Shown piece after piece: positions 51,209 to 59,709 of a DNA stretch of 64,000 nucleotides (the stretch's first letter is position 1; each line of letters opens with the position of its first letter). The position numbers and the translations under genes were made by a program. The stretch is from positions 95,263 to 159,262 of the forward strand of contig NZ_BMGS01000002.1 of NCBI RefSeq assembly GCF_014640315.1, in the 5' to 3' direction. This DNA is from Hymenobacter glacieicola. Lineage in GTDB: Bacteria > Bacteroidota > Bacteroidia > Cytophagales > Hymenobacteraceae. The notes beneath the pieces were generated by a model. That model saw only the letters and a program-made list of their open reading frames with translations, was not told the DNA's origin and did no database searches.

Positions 51209-51592
51209 ATGGGTACTTTAAACAATAGCGCGGTTCAAGGCACGGATTCAACTGGCAGCCAGTACGCTTCCTACACGGATGCGAACGTGGATGCAAACGG
51301 CAATCCCACGGAAGCCCAAATAGAAGAGTGGCGCAGGAAGCACGGGAAGGTCAAGTGCTTTGAAGTAGATGGCAAGTTGGTCTACTTCAAACAGCCCACC
51401 CGCCAACTGGTATCCGCTGCTACTGCTGCCCTGACGAAAACCCGTGATGTGTCGGTCTATCAGGAAACCATCATGAAGAACACGCAGCTGAACTTCGTGG
51501 ACGAAACGGACCAGGATGTAGAGCTGTATTTCGCCCTGGCTGGCAAGGTGGACGAAATCATCACTAGCAAGTCGGCTACCCTAAAAAACTAA
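51209..51592 (+). CDS. Tail assembly chaperone, upstream frame
   Basis: 127 residues from ATG 51209 (a GTG at 51176 is the other option). It contains KCFEVDGKLVYFKQPTRQL and ends ITSKSATLKN. Size, position between tube and tape measure, and the -1 frameshift site at its end match the Mu gp41/lambda G group. A part of ribosomes will shift to add 63 residues. Confidence 0.82.
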   Translation: MGTLNNSAVQGTDSTGSQYASYTDANVDANGNPTEAQIEEWRRKHGKVKCFEVDGKLVYFKQPTRQLVSAATAALTKTRDVSVYQETIMKNTQLNFVDETDQDVELYFALAGKVDEIITSKSATLKN

Positions 51593-51634
51593 TTGAGGAG
51601 GAAGCCAAGGTCACGGATAGCACCAGCTTCCTCC
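51583..51634 (+). other. Programmed -1 frameshift signal
   Basis: The heptamer A AAA AAC at 51583-51589 is in the exact X XXY YYZ phase, two codons before the 0-frame TAA (51590-51592). A 9-bp stem (51597-51605 with 51626-51634) begins after a 7-nt spacer, the usual distance for a stimulatory hairpin. Confidence 0.93.
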
Positions 51635-51780
51635 GGCTGGTTGACGCTCAGCTCCGCTACTACTACCGAATGCCACAGAGCGAGGTAGACGCCCTGTCGG
51701 ACGAAGAATGGGCAGAGCAATACGCTGACCTCATCTGGATTCGTCAGAAAGAGGCGGAAAGCAACCAGGAACCATCATAG
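51589..51780 (+). CDS. Tail assembly chaperone, -1 frame extension
   Basis: In the -1 frame 63 codons stay open from 51589 to TAG 51778-51780, while no start codon is needed. The product would be a 190-residue fusion of the upstream protein with a segment rich in acidic and Tyr residues (LRLVDAQLRYYYRMPQSEVD, then DEEWAEQYADLIWIRQ). This matches the second half of lambda GT or Mu gp42, which recruits the tape measure protein. Confidence 0.88.
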   Translation, partial: LIEEEAKVTDSTSFLRLVDAQLRYYYRMPQSEVDALSDEEWAEQYADLIWIRQKEAESNQEPS

Positions 51781-51817
51781 AAAAGGGGCAGCAGCCAACG
51801 TGCGGCTGCCCCTTTTT
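51781..51817 (+). terminator. Hairpin before the tape measure gene
   Basis: A 12-bp stem (51781-51792 with 51805-51816) with A run before and T run after, directly behind the frameshift ORF stop. It may attenuate transcription so that chaperones exceed tape measure, or simply end part of the message. Confidence 0.7.
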
Positions 51818-51838
51818 CATCCCTCGACATTCCAACTG

Positions 51839-53791
51839 ATGAAAAGCTACCAGTGGATATTGAACCTAGTCGATAAGGTTTCCGGCCCGATGCAGGGAAT
51901 TCTGCAAAAGGGGGAAAAGATGTCGGGTATGTTCGACAAGGTGAAGGCCACCGCCAAAGCCACGTTCGTGGGGATGGCCGTGGCCAACCAGGCTGCTCAG
52001 GGTATTCAGAATGCCGTGAACACCCTGGAAAGCGCCATTGAGCCAGGTGTGCGCTTTGAACAGACCCTAGCGGAAGTTTCGGCCCTGACTGGTGTGACCG
52101 GGGCGGGCCTCGACAGCATGGGCGAATCCGCCCGGCGCATGGCTAGCGTCTTCGGCGGGCCGGTTACTGGCTACCTGACCAGTGCCAAAAGCATCCTGGG
52201 CGAACTAGGCCCGCAGATGGCCAAAGACCAGGCCGCAATGGACAGCATGACCACCAGCGTGGCCATCCTTTCCAAAAGCATGGATGGGGACGCTATAGGT
52301 GCTACCAAGGCATTGACTACTTCCCTTCAGCAGTTCAACGTTGACCTGACGAACCCGCAGACCGCCGCCAAGGCCATGACCACGGCCATGAACGTGATGG
52401 CAGCTGGGGCCAACGCCGGGGCTGCTGAAGTGCCTCAGATTTCGGACGCCCTGCGGGTTGCTGGTGTAGCAGCCAGTGGGGCGAAGGTTGGTTTCATTGA
52501 AGCCAACGCCGCTATCCAGGTGCTGGCTACGGGTGGCCTGAAGGGTGCCGAAGCTGGTACGGCCCTGCGGAACGTGATTTCCAAACTTGGGGAAGGTCGC
52601 TTCCTGCCAAAAGATGTTCAGACGGAACTGAAGGCCGCTGGCGTCAACATCAACGTGCTGACGGATAAAAGCCTGACCCTTGGGCAGCGTCTGACTGAGC
52701 TGAAGAAAATTCAGTCGGATAGTGCTCTGGTGTCAAAGCTTTTCGGCATGGAAAACCAGAACGCCGCCAACATCCTGCTGCGTGGCACTGGTGCTATGGC
52801 TGACTTCCAGACGAAGATGACCGGGACCAATGCTGCGGTGGATTCGGCCAACATTATCATGAACACTCATGCGGGCCGGATGGAGCGCATGAAGGCCATG
52901 TGGGAAAACCTGGGTATTGCGCTCTTCAAGGCTACCCAGCCCTACCTGCCCTACCTTCAGATGGGTGGTCAGGTAGCGGTTATGGTGTCGCAGACGATTC
53001 CGCTGATGACCCTGCTAGGAAACGGCTTCATGGTGGCCGGTGGCGCGGTCTGGAAGTTCGTGTTTGCGCAAGGGGCTAGCGCCCTGAGCATGGCCCGCAA
53101 CGTGGGGCTGATGGTGAGCGGTGGTATCCTGGCTGTAGCTCATTACGCCCTGGGGCTGGTGTCAGCCACGGCGGCACAGTGGGCGCTGAACGTGGCCATG
53201 AGTGCTAACCCCATCGGGCTCATCATAGCCGGGCTGTTGGCCGTGGGTGCTGCGGTGTACCTCATTATCCGGCATTGGGACACGCTGAAGGTGTGGCTGC
53301 TGAACATGGGTAAGTTCTTTATTCAGATGAACCCCTTTTACCTGATGGTGCAAGGGATTTTCAAACTCTTCCCCGCAGTAGAACAGTGGTTCCGTGGTCT
53401 GTGGGACCGCATTACTGGCTTCATTCAGGGGCTGGTGGGCAAGTTCAAGGCCATCTGGAACATGATTGCCCCTTACCTCGGGATGGGGAAGATGGGGGAA
53501 GTGGCCATTGACAGCAAGCTGATTGTAGCTGGCAAGGCCGAAGACCCCTTCAGCTCAGGTAACAACCAGGCCATAGGCGGGGCCGCGAACAAGGGCGTGA
53601 AAGCCTCGGTGGATAAGGTGGCCAGTGGGGGCAGTAAGCCTACTACCATCAACATCACCATTGGCAAGTTCCAAGACAGCATCAACATCTACACCACCAA
53701 TATGAAGGAAGGTGCTAGTGATATGGTGTCGCAGTTGGAAGAAGCCCTGACCCGAGTAGTCAACGGAGTAAGCCAAGGAACGGGAGTATGA
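51839..53791 (+). CDS. Tail tape measure protein
   Basis: 650 residues from ATG 51839; the N-terminal extension from 51800 would read the hairpin tail. TP901-type core LAEVSALTGVTGAGLDSMGE (about 75-94) and SRMASVFGG-like helices, then TALRNVISKLGEGRFLPKDV. Several membrane-prone segments (about 385-480) and a C-terminal basic end. It fixes tail length and passes through the tube. The next gene overlaps by 4 bp. Confidence 0.92.
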   Translation: MKSYQWILNLVDKVSGPMQGILQKGEKMSGMFDKVKATAKATFVGMAVANQAAQGIQNAVNTLESAIEPGVRFEQTLAEVSALTGVTGAGLDSMGESARRMASVFGGPVTGYLTSAKSILGELGPQMAKDQAAMDSMTTSVAILSKSMDGDAIGATKALTTSLQQFNVDLTNPQTAAKAMTTAMNVMAAGANAGAAEVPQISDALRVAGVAASGAKVGFIEANAAIQVLATGGLKGAEAGTALRNVISKLGEGRFLPKDVQTELKAAGVNINVLTDKSLTLGQRLTELKKIQSDSALVSKLFGMENQNAANILLRGTGAMADFQTKMTGTNAAVDSANIIMNTHAGRMERMKAMWENLGIALFKATQPYLPYLQMGGQVAVMVSQTIPLMTLLGNGFMVAGGAVWKFVFAQGASALSMARNVGLMVSGGILAVAHYALGLVSATAAQWALNVAMSANPIGLIIAGLLAVGAAVYLIIRHWDTLKVWLLNMGKFFIQMNPFYLMVQGIFKLFPAVEQWFRGLWDRITGFIQGLVGKFKAIWNMIAPYLGMGKMGEVAIDSKLIVAGKAEDPFSSGNNQAIGGAANKGVKASVDKVASGGSKPTTINITIGKFQDSINIYTTNMKEGASDMVSQLEEALTRVVNGVSQGTGV

Positions 53792-54378
53792 GCGAAGTAA
53801 CCAAAGCCCCCGATTTCAAGGTCAGCCGCTTTCAACTCGGCTCCCTGGTGACCAACCTTCCTTTTCCAGCGGTGCCTGGTCCCGAGCGGGTAAACCAGGC
53901 TGCTGAATTCAGAGCACCTTCCGCGTCCGACCTGGGAACGCCCCGATTCTTCGCCATGCAGCTGGACGAAGTGATGCTACCCAACGAACCGCTGATTACT
54001 GTAACCAGCTCAAAGAACATCGTGAAAACGGTAGTAGCTGGCGGGGACTTCACGGTGAAGGAAATTATTGGTGCTGATGACTGGCAAATCAAGATTCAGG
54101 GCTACGCAGTCAAAGAAGGGAACCGGGCGCAGGCCGTGGCCAGTAGCCTGGTTCCTCAGGACTACCCGGAAGAGTGGCTGCGCCGCCTGGTCATGCTCTA
54201 CCGCCGCAACCGTCAGCTGGAAGTGAAATGTCAGCTGCTGACCTACTTCAACATTTCGTCCCTGGTCATTGAGAATATTGAATTCCCGGCTATAGCAGGC
54301 GCTTCAGACCACTTCGCCTATCAAATCTCGGCGTCTTCGGACGAATCATCCCTGGCCAAACTACTCCGCAAAAAATGA
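53788..54378 (+). CDS. DUF6046-like baseplate protein
   Basis: 196 residues. It resembles a family (DUF6046) recurring after the tape measure gene in Bacteroidota prophages. It would be the Mu gp43-like tail completion protein at the tube-baseplate junction. LVTVTSSKNIVKTVVAG-type (here LITVTSSKNIVKTVV) and VKEIIGADDWQIKIQGY segments are the recognisable part. The start overlaps the tape measure stop. Confidence 0.65.
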   Translation: MSEVTKAPDFKVSRFQLGSLVTNLPFPAVPGPERVNQAAEFRAPSASDLGTPRFFAMQLDEVMLPNEPLITVTSSKNIVKTVVAGGDFTVKEIIGADDWQIKIQGYAVKEGNRAQAVASSLVPQDYPEEWLRRLVMLYRRNRQLEVKCQLLTYFNISSLVIENIEFPAIAGASDHFAYQISASSDESSLAKLLRKK

Positions 54379-55379
54379 GCTTGCTTCTTACTTGTCGGGT
54401 GAAAATCGGGGAGCTGGTGTACACCAAGATTTCCGGCTACGAATCAGAAAGCAGCTGGAAGAATCTAGGGGATACGGCAACGCTGAAGCTGTATGGCTTC
54501 GTGAAGGTGCTGCCCCCCGATGGGGATGACAGCGCTGCCCAAGTGCAGCGGGTAGAAGACCTGGTGAAAGTAGGTGACCCCGTGGAAGTACAGCTGGGCT
54601 ACGATGGCCAGCTGCGCACGGAGTTCAAAGGCTATGTGGCAGAAATCAAACTGACCATCCCCTTTGAAGTCCGGCTGGAAGATGAATACTTCCACCTGAA
54701 GCGCACCGCCGTGAACCGCACCTGGAAAAAGACCAACCTGCGGAAACTGTTGGTTGACCTGGTGCCCGCTGCTCTACTCAGTCCGTCCATCCCGAGCATG
54801 GGTATTGACAGCTTCCGCGCCGACCGTACTACCGTGGCCGGGGTGCTGAAGAAGCTGAAGGAAGATTACCCCGGCCTGTGTGCCTACTTCCGGGGCGGGC
54901 GGCTCTTCGTGGGGCTGACCTACACGGAGTTCACCAGCTCTAGCACCGTGGAAGGTGCTGAAGCTCTCTACAGCTTCCAACAGAACATCGTGGAAGACAG
55001 CCTGAGCTACCAGCGCAAAGAAGACGTGCGAATCAAAGCGAAGGTGGTGGCCATGCACGCCAACGGCAAAAAGACTACCACGGACGCCGGGGATGTAGAT
55101 GGTGAGGAACGCACCATTACCCTGCGCACCGAAACCAAGGATAAGGCCGAACTGAAGAAGCTTGCTCAGGCGCAGCTGGACAAGTTCAAGTACGATGGCT
55201 ACCGGGGCGACTTTACCGGCTTCGGGGTGCCCTACGTGCTGCACTCGGGAGTAGTGGACCTGCTGGATGAGAAGCACCCCCAACGGAATGGCCGCTACCT
55301 GGTGGATTTGGTGAAGACAAGTTTTGGACCGTCCGGGTTTCGCCGGACGGTCACGCTAGGTAAACGCAGCTCCTACTGA
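54375..55379 (+). CDS. Baseplate hub protein, Mu gp44-like
   Basis: 334 residues, 4-bp overlap with the previous gene. Beta-rich layout with KVGDPVEVQLGYDGQLRTEF and a C-terminal DGYRGDFTGFGVPYVLHSG segment, as in T4 gp27/Mu gp44 hubs. Position between the DUF6046 gene and the spike gene fits. Confidence 0.75.
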   Translation: MSLLLTCRVKIGELVYTKISGYESESSWKNLGDTATLKLYGFVKVLPPDGDDSAAQVQRVEDLVKVGDPVEVQLGYDGQLRTEFKGYVAEIKLTIPFEVRLEDEYFHLKRTAVNRTWKKTNLRKLLVDLVPAALLSPSIPSMGIDSFRADRTTVAGVLKKLKEDYPGLCAYFRGGRLFVGLTYTEFTSSSTVEGAEALYSFQQNIVEDSLSYQRKEDVRIKAKVVAMHANGKKTTTDAGDVDGEERTITLRTETKDKAELKKLAQAQLDKFKYDGYRGDFTGFGVPYVLHSGVVDLLDEKHPQRNGRYLVDLVKTSFGPSGFRRTVTLGKRSSY

Positions 55380-55822
55380 TGGAAAATATAGTCTCGATGC
55401 TGAAGCAGCTGGTCCTAGGTGACCTGGCTGCTATGGTGGTAACGGGGAAGGTCACTGAAGTAGACCAAGCAGAACGCACCTGCGACGTGGACCCCGATGA
55501 TGAAGGGGCACCCCTGGTAAGCGTCCGGCTGCGGTCTGTGGTGGATGATGAGCAGAACGGCTTCACCATCTGGCCAGCGGTAGGCAGCACGGTCACGGTG
55601 CTAATGCTTGATGACCACACGGGCCTGGTGGTGCAATACTCTGAGGTGGAAGCCTACAGCATCCGCAACCAGAAAGAGAGCCTGAAGGCTATTCTGTCGG
55701 ACTTCCTGGACGCCGTGTTGAACCAGGTCTTTACCACCAACAACGGGCCAACCATTCAGCTGGTCAACGCCCCCGAGTTCACGGCAATCAAAGAACGTTT
55801 GGACCTCTTATTTCTCGACTGA
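55379..55822 (+). CDS. Baseplate assembly/spike protein, gpV/gp45-like
   Basis: 147 residues, overlapping hub and next gene by one base each. An OB-like N-terminal (VVTGKVTEVDQAERTCDVDP) is followed by a GSTVTVLMLDDHTGLVVQYS strand and a helical end. It would carry or be the central spike, although no repetitive needle part is visible. Confidence 0.72.
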   Translation: MENIVSMLKQLVLGDLAAMVVTGKVTEVDQAERTCDVDPDDEGAPLVSVRLRSVVDDEQNGFTIWPAVGSTVTVLMLDDHTGLVVQYSEVEAYSIRNQKESLKAILSDFLDAVLNQVFTTNNGPTIQLVNAPEFTAIKERLDLLFLD

Positions 55823-56043
55823 TGCCACTAGACAAAGCATTTTTTAAACAGCGTTTGAAGGGTCTTCATGATAGCATGGCCGCCCGCACAGATGACCCCG
55901 AAGCCGCCCGAAAGCAGTACGCTGATGATTTCGTGGATATGCTCTATGACTTCGTGACGGGTGCTGAGGTAGTAGGCACGGTAACTACCACAGGCAGCGC
56001 CGCTACTCAGACCGGCCTGCTGCAAAACGGCAAGCTCAAATGA
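55822..56043 (+). CDS. Hypothetical small baseplate-region protein
   Basis: 73 residues, overlapping both neighbours (1 and 4 bp). Helical, with a Gly/Thr-rich end TTTGSAATQTGLLQNG. No family recognised. Confidence 0.6.
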   Translation: MPLDKAFFKQRLKGLHDSMAARTDDPEAARKQYADDFVDMLYDFVTGAEVVGTVTTTGSAATQTGLLQNGKLK

Positions 56044-56348
56044 ACGTCTTTGATGTCCTTTTGAACGCTGATTATGACCTGGAAATCCGGGGTGGGGATT
56101 TCGTCATTGGCGAAAGCACAGAGCAACATCAAGCCCTGCTGCTCTACACCAATAAGGGCGAATGGCGGCAAGCTCCTGAGGTCGGGATAGGCATTGTAGA
56201 AATGCTGCTGGATGATGCTTCAGGGGTCGGCATTGCTTCAGAAATCCAGCAGCAGCTGGAACTGGATGGCCAGCAAATCATGGCCCTCAGACTGAGCCCG
56301 CAGGGTGCCCTACATCTGGAAGGCTACTACAAAGACACCGATGAATAA
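56040..56348 (+). CDS. Baseplate wedge protein, gp25/W-like (Mu gp46)
   Basis: 102 residues. NADYDLEIRGGDFVIGESTEQHQALLL and KGEWRQAPEVGIGIVEML hold the EPR-like wedge core (here QAPEVG). The family joins the baseplate hub to the wedges. The order hub, spike, W is conserved. Confidence 0.82.
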   Translation: MNVFDVLLNADYDLEIRGGDFVIGESTEQHQALLLYTNKGEWRQAPEVGIGIVEMLLDDASGVGIASEIQQQLELDGQQIMALRLSPQGALHLEGYYKDTDE

Positions 56349-56652
56349 GGTAGTTGCAGGCGAAGGCCAGAGCCTTCTGGATGTGTGCCTACAGACCCTC
56401 GGGGATATGGGCGCACTCTACGATTTAGCGGATGCCAATGATATGGCCATCACAGACCCCTTGACACCTGGTCAGGCCGTGGTAGTGCCCGCTTCAGTAT
56501 CAGGCCGCCCTGAGGTGGTGGCCTTCTTCAGTGCCCGTGGCTACAGAGTCAACACGGCCAACCAGCCTGCGCCCACCTCAGCGCCGCCTGCGCCCACGGC
56601 ACCTGAATCCTTCTTCAATCCTGACTATTTCACTACAGACCACTATGCTTGA
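56341..56652 (+). CDS. LysM-like tail protein
   Basis: 103 residues from ATG 56341. KVVAGEGQSLLDVCLQTLG and LTPGQAVVVPASV form a LysM-like module, followed by a Pro/Ala tail. LysM proteins at this place bind peptidoglycan or lock tail parts. It overlaps both neighbours. Confidence 0.75.
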   Translation: MNKVVAGEGQSLLDVCLQTLGDMGALYDLADANDMAITDPLTPGQAVVVPASVSGRPEVVAFFSARGYRVNTANQPAPTSAPPAPTAPESFFNPDYFTTDHYA

Positions 56653-57454
56653 TTTCGCCGCTCAATTAGCTGAACGCGCTCAGCAAGTCATTCCACGGGT
56701 GCCCGTCACAGGTGCGGCCCGATTGGATGGCCCTGAGCTGCTTCAGCTATTCAGTATTATCACGGAAGCCCTTCAAGCCCTGCAACAGCTGACCGGTGGG
56801 GCCGAACTCTATATGGAGCCCCGAGCCCCGCAGGCAGTAGATGGGAATGATGGGGATGGCTGGCTGAATACCCTAACGGGGGACACTGCAAAAAAGGAAG
56901 CTGGTGTATGGGTAAGCAAAGGCAATCTGAAAGGTACGCCTGGTGCTGCATCTACGGTGCCCGGCCCAGCTGGTGCTGCATCTACGGTGCCCGGCCCAGC
57001 TGGTAAGTCCGCTTACCAGCTCTGGCTAGACAACGGCAACCAGGGAAGTCTGGCTGCCTTCTTTACCAGCTTCCACGGTAAGGATGGACAGGATGGACAG
57101 GATGGCAGCCGCATTACTGCCAGTGCAGCAGCGCCTACGGGTGGCACCGATGGCGACTTGCATTTCCAGACGCTGGGTTCGGAACGGTACCGCACCTATG
57201 CCAACACGGCGGGCAGCTGGCTGGTGCTCTACACCACCCCGGAAACCAAAGACCTGTTTGGCTGGCCTGCTACGGAGGTAACCAAAGTGACTAACCCGGC
57301 CAACTGGGATGCAGAAGGTGGCTATACCGGCCCAGCTCTTACCGGCCTGAGCCATCCGGCGTTCTATCCCTTCAAAAGCCAGTCTGCCGCCGTACCATCC
57401 GCCCTGTTCGTGACAGCAGCGGATAATGTGGTCTTACGCTGTGTCGCTTTCTGA
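56645..57454 (+). CDS. Tail fibre with collagen-like repeat
   Basis: 269 residues from ATG 56645. An N-terminal helical attachment part (LDFAAQLAERAQQVIPRVPV) is followed by G-x-x repeats GTPGAASTVPGPAGAA and GPAGKSAYQLW, another HGKDGQDGQDGS, and a C-terminal beta part. The G-x-x stretch should make a trimeric stalk. First gene of the fibre cassette between the LysM and J-like genes. Confidence 0.75.
   Translation: MLDFAAQLAERAQQVIPRVPVTGAARLDGPELLQLFSIITEALQALQQLTGGAELYMEPRAPQAVDGNDGDGWLNTLTGDTAKKEAGVWVSKGNLKGTPGAASTVPGPAGAASTVPGPAGKSAYQLWLDNGNQGSLAAFFTSFHGKDGQDGQDGSRITASAAAPTGGTDGDLHFQTLGSERYRTYANTAGSWLVLYTTPETKDLFGWPATEVTKVTNPANWDAEGGYTGPALTGLSHPAFYPFKSQSAAVPSALFVTAADNVVLRCVAF
56941..57000 (+). 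repeat. Two perfect 30-bp tandem repeats in the fibre stalk
   Basis: 56941-56970 and 56971-57000 are identical and code for the collagen-like units of the fibre gene. Copy number could change by slippage and alter stalk length. Confidence 0.95.
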
Positions 57455-58497
57455 TGAGTACGCACCTAGGAACCAAAGGCCGCTTGTTTGCCGCCCCTTC
57501 CGGTATCGTGCTCAGCTTTGGCGGCACCGTCACGGCCCCGGTGGTCCTGCCTACACCGGACGCGCCGGTCATCACGGTGGAAGATGATGCAGCCCAAACC
57601 CTGACCTTCAGCCTAGCCGCTGGCCTGAGCTACGACCAGGTGCGCTACGAGGTAGCCGGGGCCGGACCCTACACGCCATCCAGCTTCACCATTCAGCTGA
57701 GCCCTACGGTTTCGTATCTGCCCGGCGCGGTGGTGCTCTACGTGGTAGGTATCGAGGGCGTGCGCAATGAGTCCCGGCGCAGCAGCAACCTGACCACATT
57801 GGCTGCCTACGTGCCCCCGGCCAACACGACCCCACCCGCCCCCGTGCTCAGTGGCGACGACATGGCCGACACGCTTACCATCAGCAGCCCCTATGCCCTG
57901 GCTGAACTGGAAATGCGCACCACGGATAACCAAACCATCCGGGCCGTGCCTGCTATGAGTCTGGCGCAAGGAGACGTAGACCGTGCCGCTGGCTACACGC
58001 AGGTGCGGGTGAAGGCTAGCACGGGGCGCAACGTTTCCCCGTGGGCCGACAGCCCGGCCTTCACCAAGAAGCCCAGTGGCACGCTACCCCCACCTGCTGG
58101 CTGGACGGGAGCTGTTGCCCCGGCCTTGATTGAGCAGAGTTCCCCCTTCGTCGTTGCCACAGGCGAGTGGTACACGGAGGAAAATCCGGCTTACTCTGGC
58201 GGCAATGGTTTTTACTGCACGGTGTCGAACAGCCCGGTTCGCTTGCGCTTTTGGCTGCCCAGTCCCGGCCGCCTATCGCTCATCCACCTCCGGGCTAATA
58301 GTCTCAAAGTGGTGCAGTTCACGCTCAACGGCGTGACCTATGAGATAGACCAATACGCGCAAACGCTAGAGCAGGCAGCCTTACGCTTCACCTCGCCCAT
58401 TCTACCAGCGGGCGCACACGAGCTGGTCTATATACGCAAGGAAACCGGCACCACGGGGCCGGTCGTGTACGACGCCGTTCAACTCACCCTCGAATAA
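57454..58497 (+). CDS. Tail fibre or adhesin with Ig-like and sugar-binding domains
   Basis: 347 residues. Two Fn3/Ig-like beta repeats (PDAPVITVEDDAAQTLTFS; PPAPVLSGDDMADTLTISS) are followed by a C-terminal jelly-roll-like domain (GEWYTEENPAYSGGNGFYC ... RLRFWLPSPGRLSLIHL). This would bind host surface sugar. Codon use is closer to the host genes than to the surrounding phage genes, which suggests recent acquisition. Confidence 0.6.
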   Translation: MSTHLGTKGRLFAAPSGIVLSFGGTVTAPVVLPTPDAPVITVEDDAAQTLTFSLAAGLSYDQVRYEVAGAGPYTPSSFTIQLSPTVSYLPGAVVLYVVGIEGVRNESRRSSNLTTLAAYVPPANTTPPAPVLSGDDMADTLTISSPYALAELEMRTTDNQTIRAVPAMSLAQGDVDRAAGYTQVRVKASTGRNVSPWADSPAFTKKPSGTLPPPAGWTGAVAPALIEQSSPFVVATGEWYTEENPAYSGGNGFYCTVSNSPVRLRFWLPSPGRLSLIHLRANSLKVVQFTLNGVTYEIDQYAQTLEQAALRFTSPILPAGAHELVYIRKETGTTGPVVYDAVQLTLE

Positions 58498-58508
58498 GCT
58501 ACAACTTC

Positions 58509-59705
58509 ATGTCACAAGTATTACACGGAGACCGGATATTCAATGGTACCGTCAGCCTGAATAAACTGGCTCCTGACGCTCAGGCAGCCATTGCAGGCGG
58601 TATGACCGCCGCACAGGTAGACGCCAAACTCAACGAGCTGAAGATGCTGTTGTTTGGGGGCGAAGTACCCGCCGCCCTCGACACGTTCCGCGAACTGGCG
58701 GAGGCCCTGAGCACGGACCGCACCGGCCTGAACGCGCTGACCCTGGTGGTGAATGGCAAGGCCACACCCGCCGACCTCAAAACAGCCGTGGATGCAGCCG
58801 TAGCCATGCTGCTAGGCGGTGCCAGCGACGACAGCAACACCTTGAAAAAATTGGAGGTGATGGTAAAAGCGGCTCAGCAGGCAGCGGTGAATGCCATTGC
58901 GGACGGAGCCGTGACCAATGCCAAGCTAGGGTCTGATGTAAAGATTGGCTCCATCAACGCGGCGCAGAACGCCTACCCCGTCACGGTGCAGGCCGGGCTG
59001 ACCAGCGTAGAAAAGTTCTTGGTGTACCTGGGCCAGCAGCTCAGTTCCGTGCTCAACAGCGTGCAGCAGAACCAGACCAGCCTGAGCAACCACGAAACCC
59101 GCTTGGTGGCCGTGGAGCAGGGCCTGCAAGGCAAAGCCAGCCAGAACGACCTGAACTCGCTCGGCAACCGCGTCAGCACGCTGGAAGCCCGCCCGGCTGG
59201 CAGCACGAGCCCCACCGGCACGGCGCTGACGGATGGGGCGGTTGAAAACCGACATCTGGCAGCGGATGTCAAGATTGGCGGGCTGGACAATGCTAATACG
59301 ACGTTGGGCACTGCGGCCACTAGTGTCACCAGCTTGGTTATTGCCGTGCGGAATCTGTTGCTGGGCACGGCTACGGCCAACTACAACACGCTGGGCAAGA
59401 TAGAAACCAAGATTACTGCCCTGGAAAATGCCACGGGCGGCGGCTTCGTGGACGTGTTTGCCTTCAGCAACCTGGTAGCTCAGACCCGCAGCTACTTCCG
59501 CACTCAGACGCTGAAAAAGGTTTACAAGGATGCCGGGACTGCCTCCGTTTCGTACGCCAAGAATGGCGGTGGGGCGGTGGCCGTGCCCTTCAACGGCGAC
59601 GTGGCGACCATCAACATTCCGCTGGTAGCAGGCGACAAGATTGTCTGGGCCATTACCTACGCCAACGGCTTTACCGATACCACCATCGAAGTAGAAGGAG
59701 CTTAA
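58509..59705 (+). CDS. Trimeric coiled-coil tail fibre
   Basis: 398 residues. Long heptad stretches (SVQQNQTSLSNHETRLVAVEQGL split here as NHETRLVAVEQGL; LNSLGNRVSTLEARPAG; LGKIETKITALENATGG) alternate with repeated DGAVTNAKLGSDVKIG-like units. The C-terminal domain is beta-rich. It is a typical trimeric fibre, host-range determinant by inference. Confidence 0.72.
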   Translation: MSQVLHGDRIFNGTVSLNKLAPDAQAAIAGGMTAAQVDAKLNELKMLLFGGEVPAALDTFRELAEALSTDRTGLNALTLVVNGKATPADLKTAVDAAVAMLLGGASDDSNTLKKLEVMVKAAQQAAVNAIADGAVTNAKLGSDVKIGSINAAQNAYPVTVQAGLTSVEKFLVYLGQQLSSVLNSVQQNQTSLSNHETRLVAVEQGLQGKASQNDLNSLGNRVSTLEARPAGSTSPTGTALTDGAVENRHLAADVKIGGLDNANTTLGTAATSVTSLVIAVRNLLLGTATANYNTLGKIETKITALENATGGGFVDVFAFSNLVAQTRSYFRTQTLKKVYKDAGTASVSYAKNGGGAVAVPFNGDVATINIPLVAGDKIVWAITYANGFTDTTIEVEGA

Positions 59706-59709
59706 CCCC

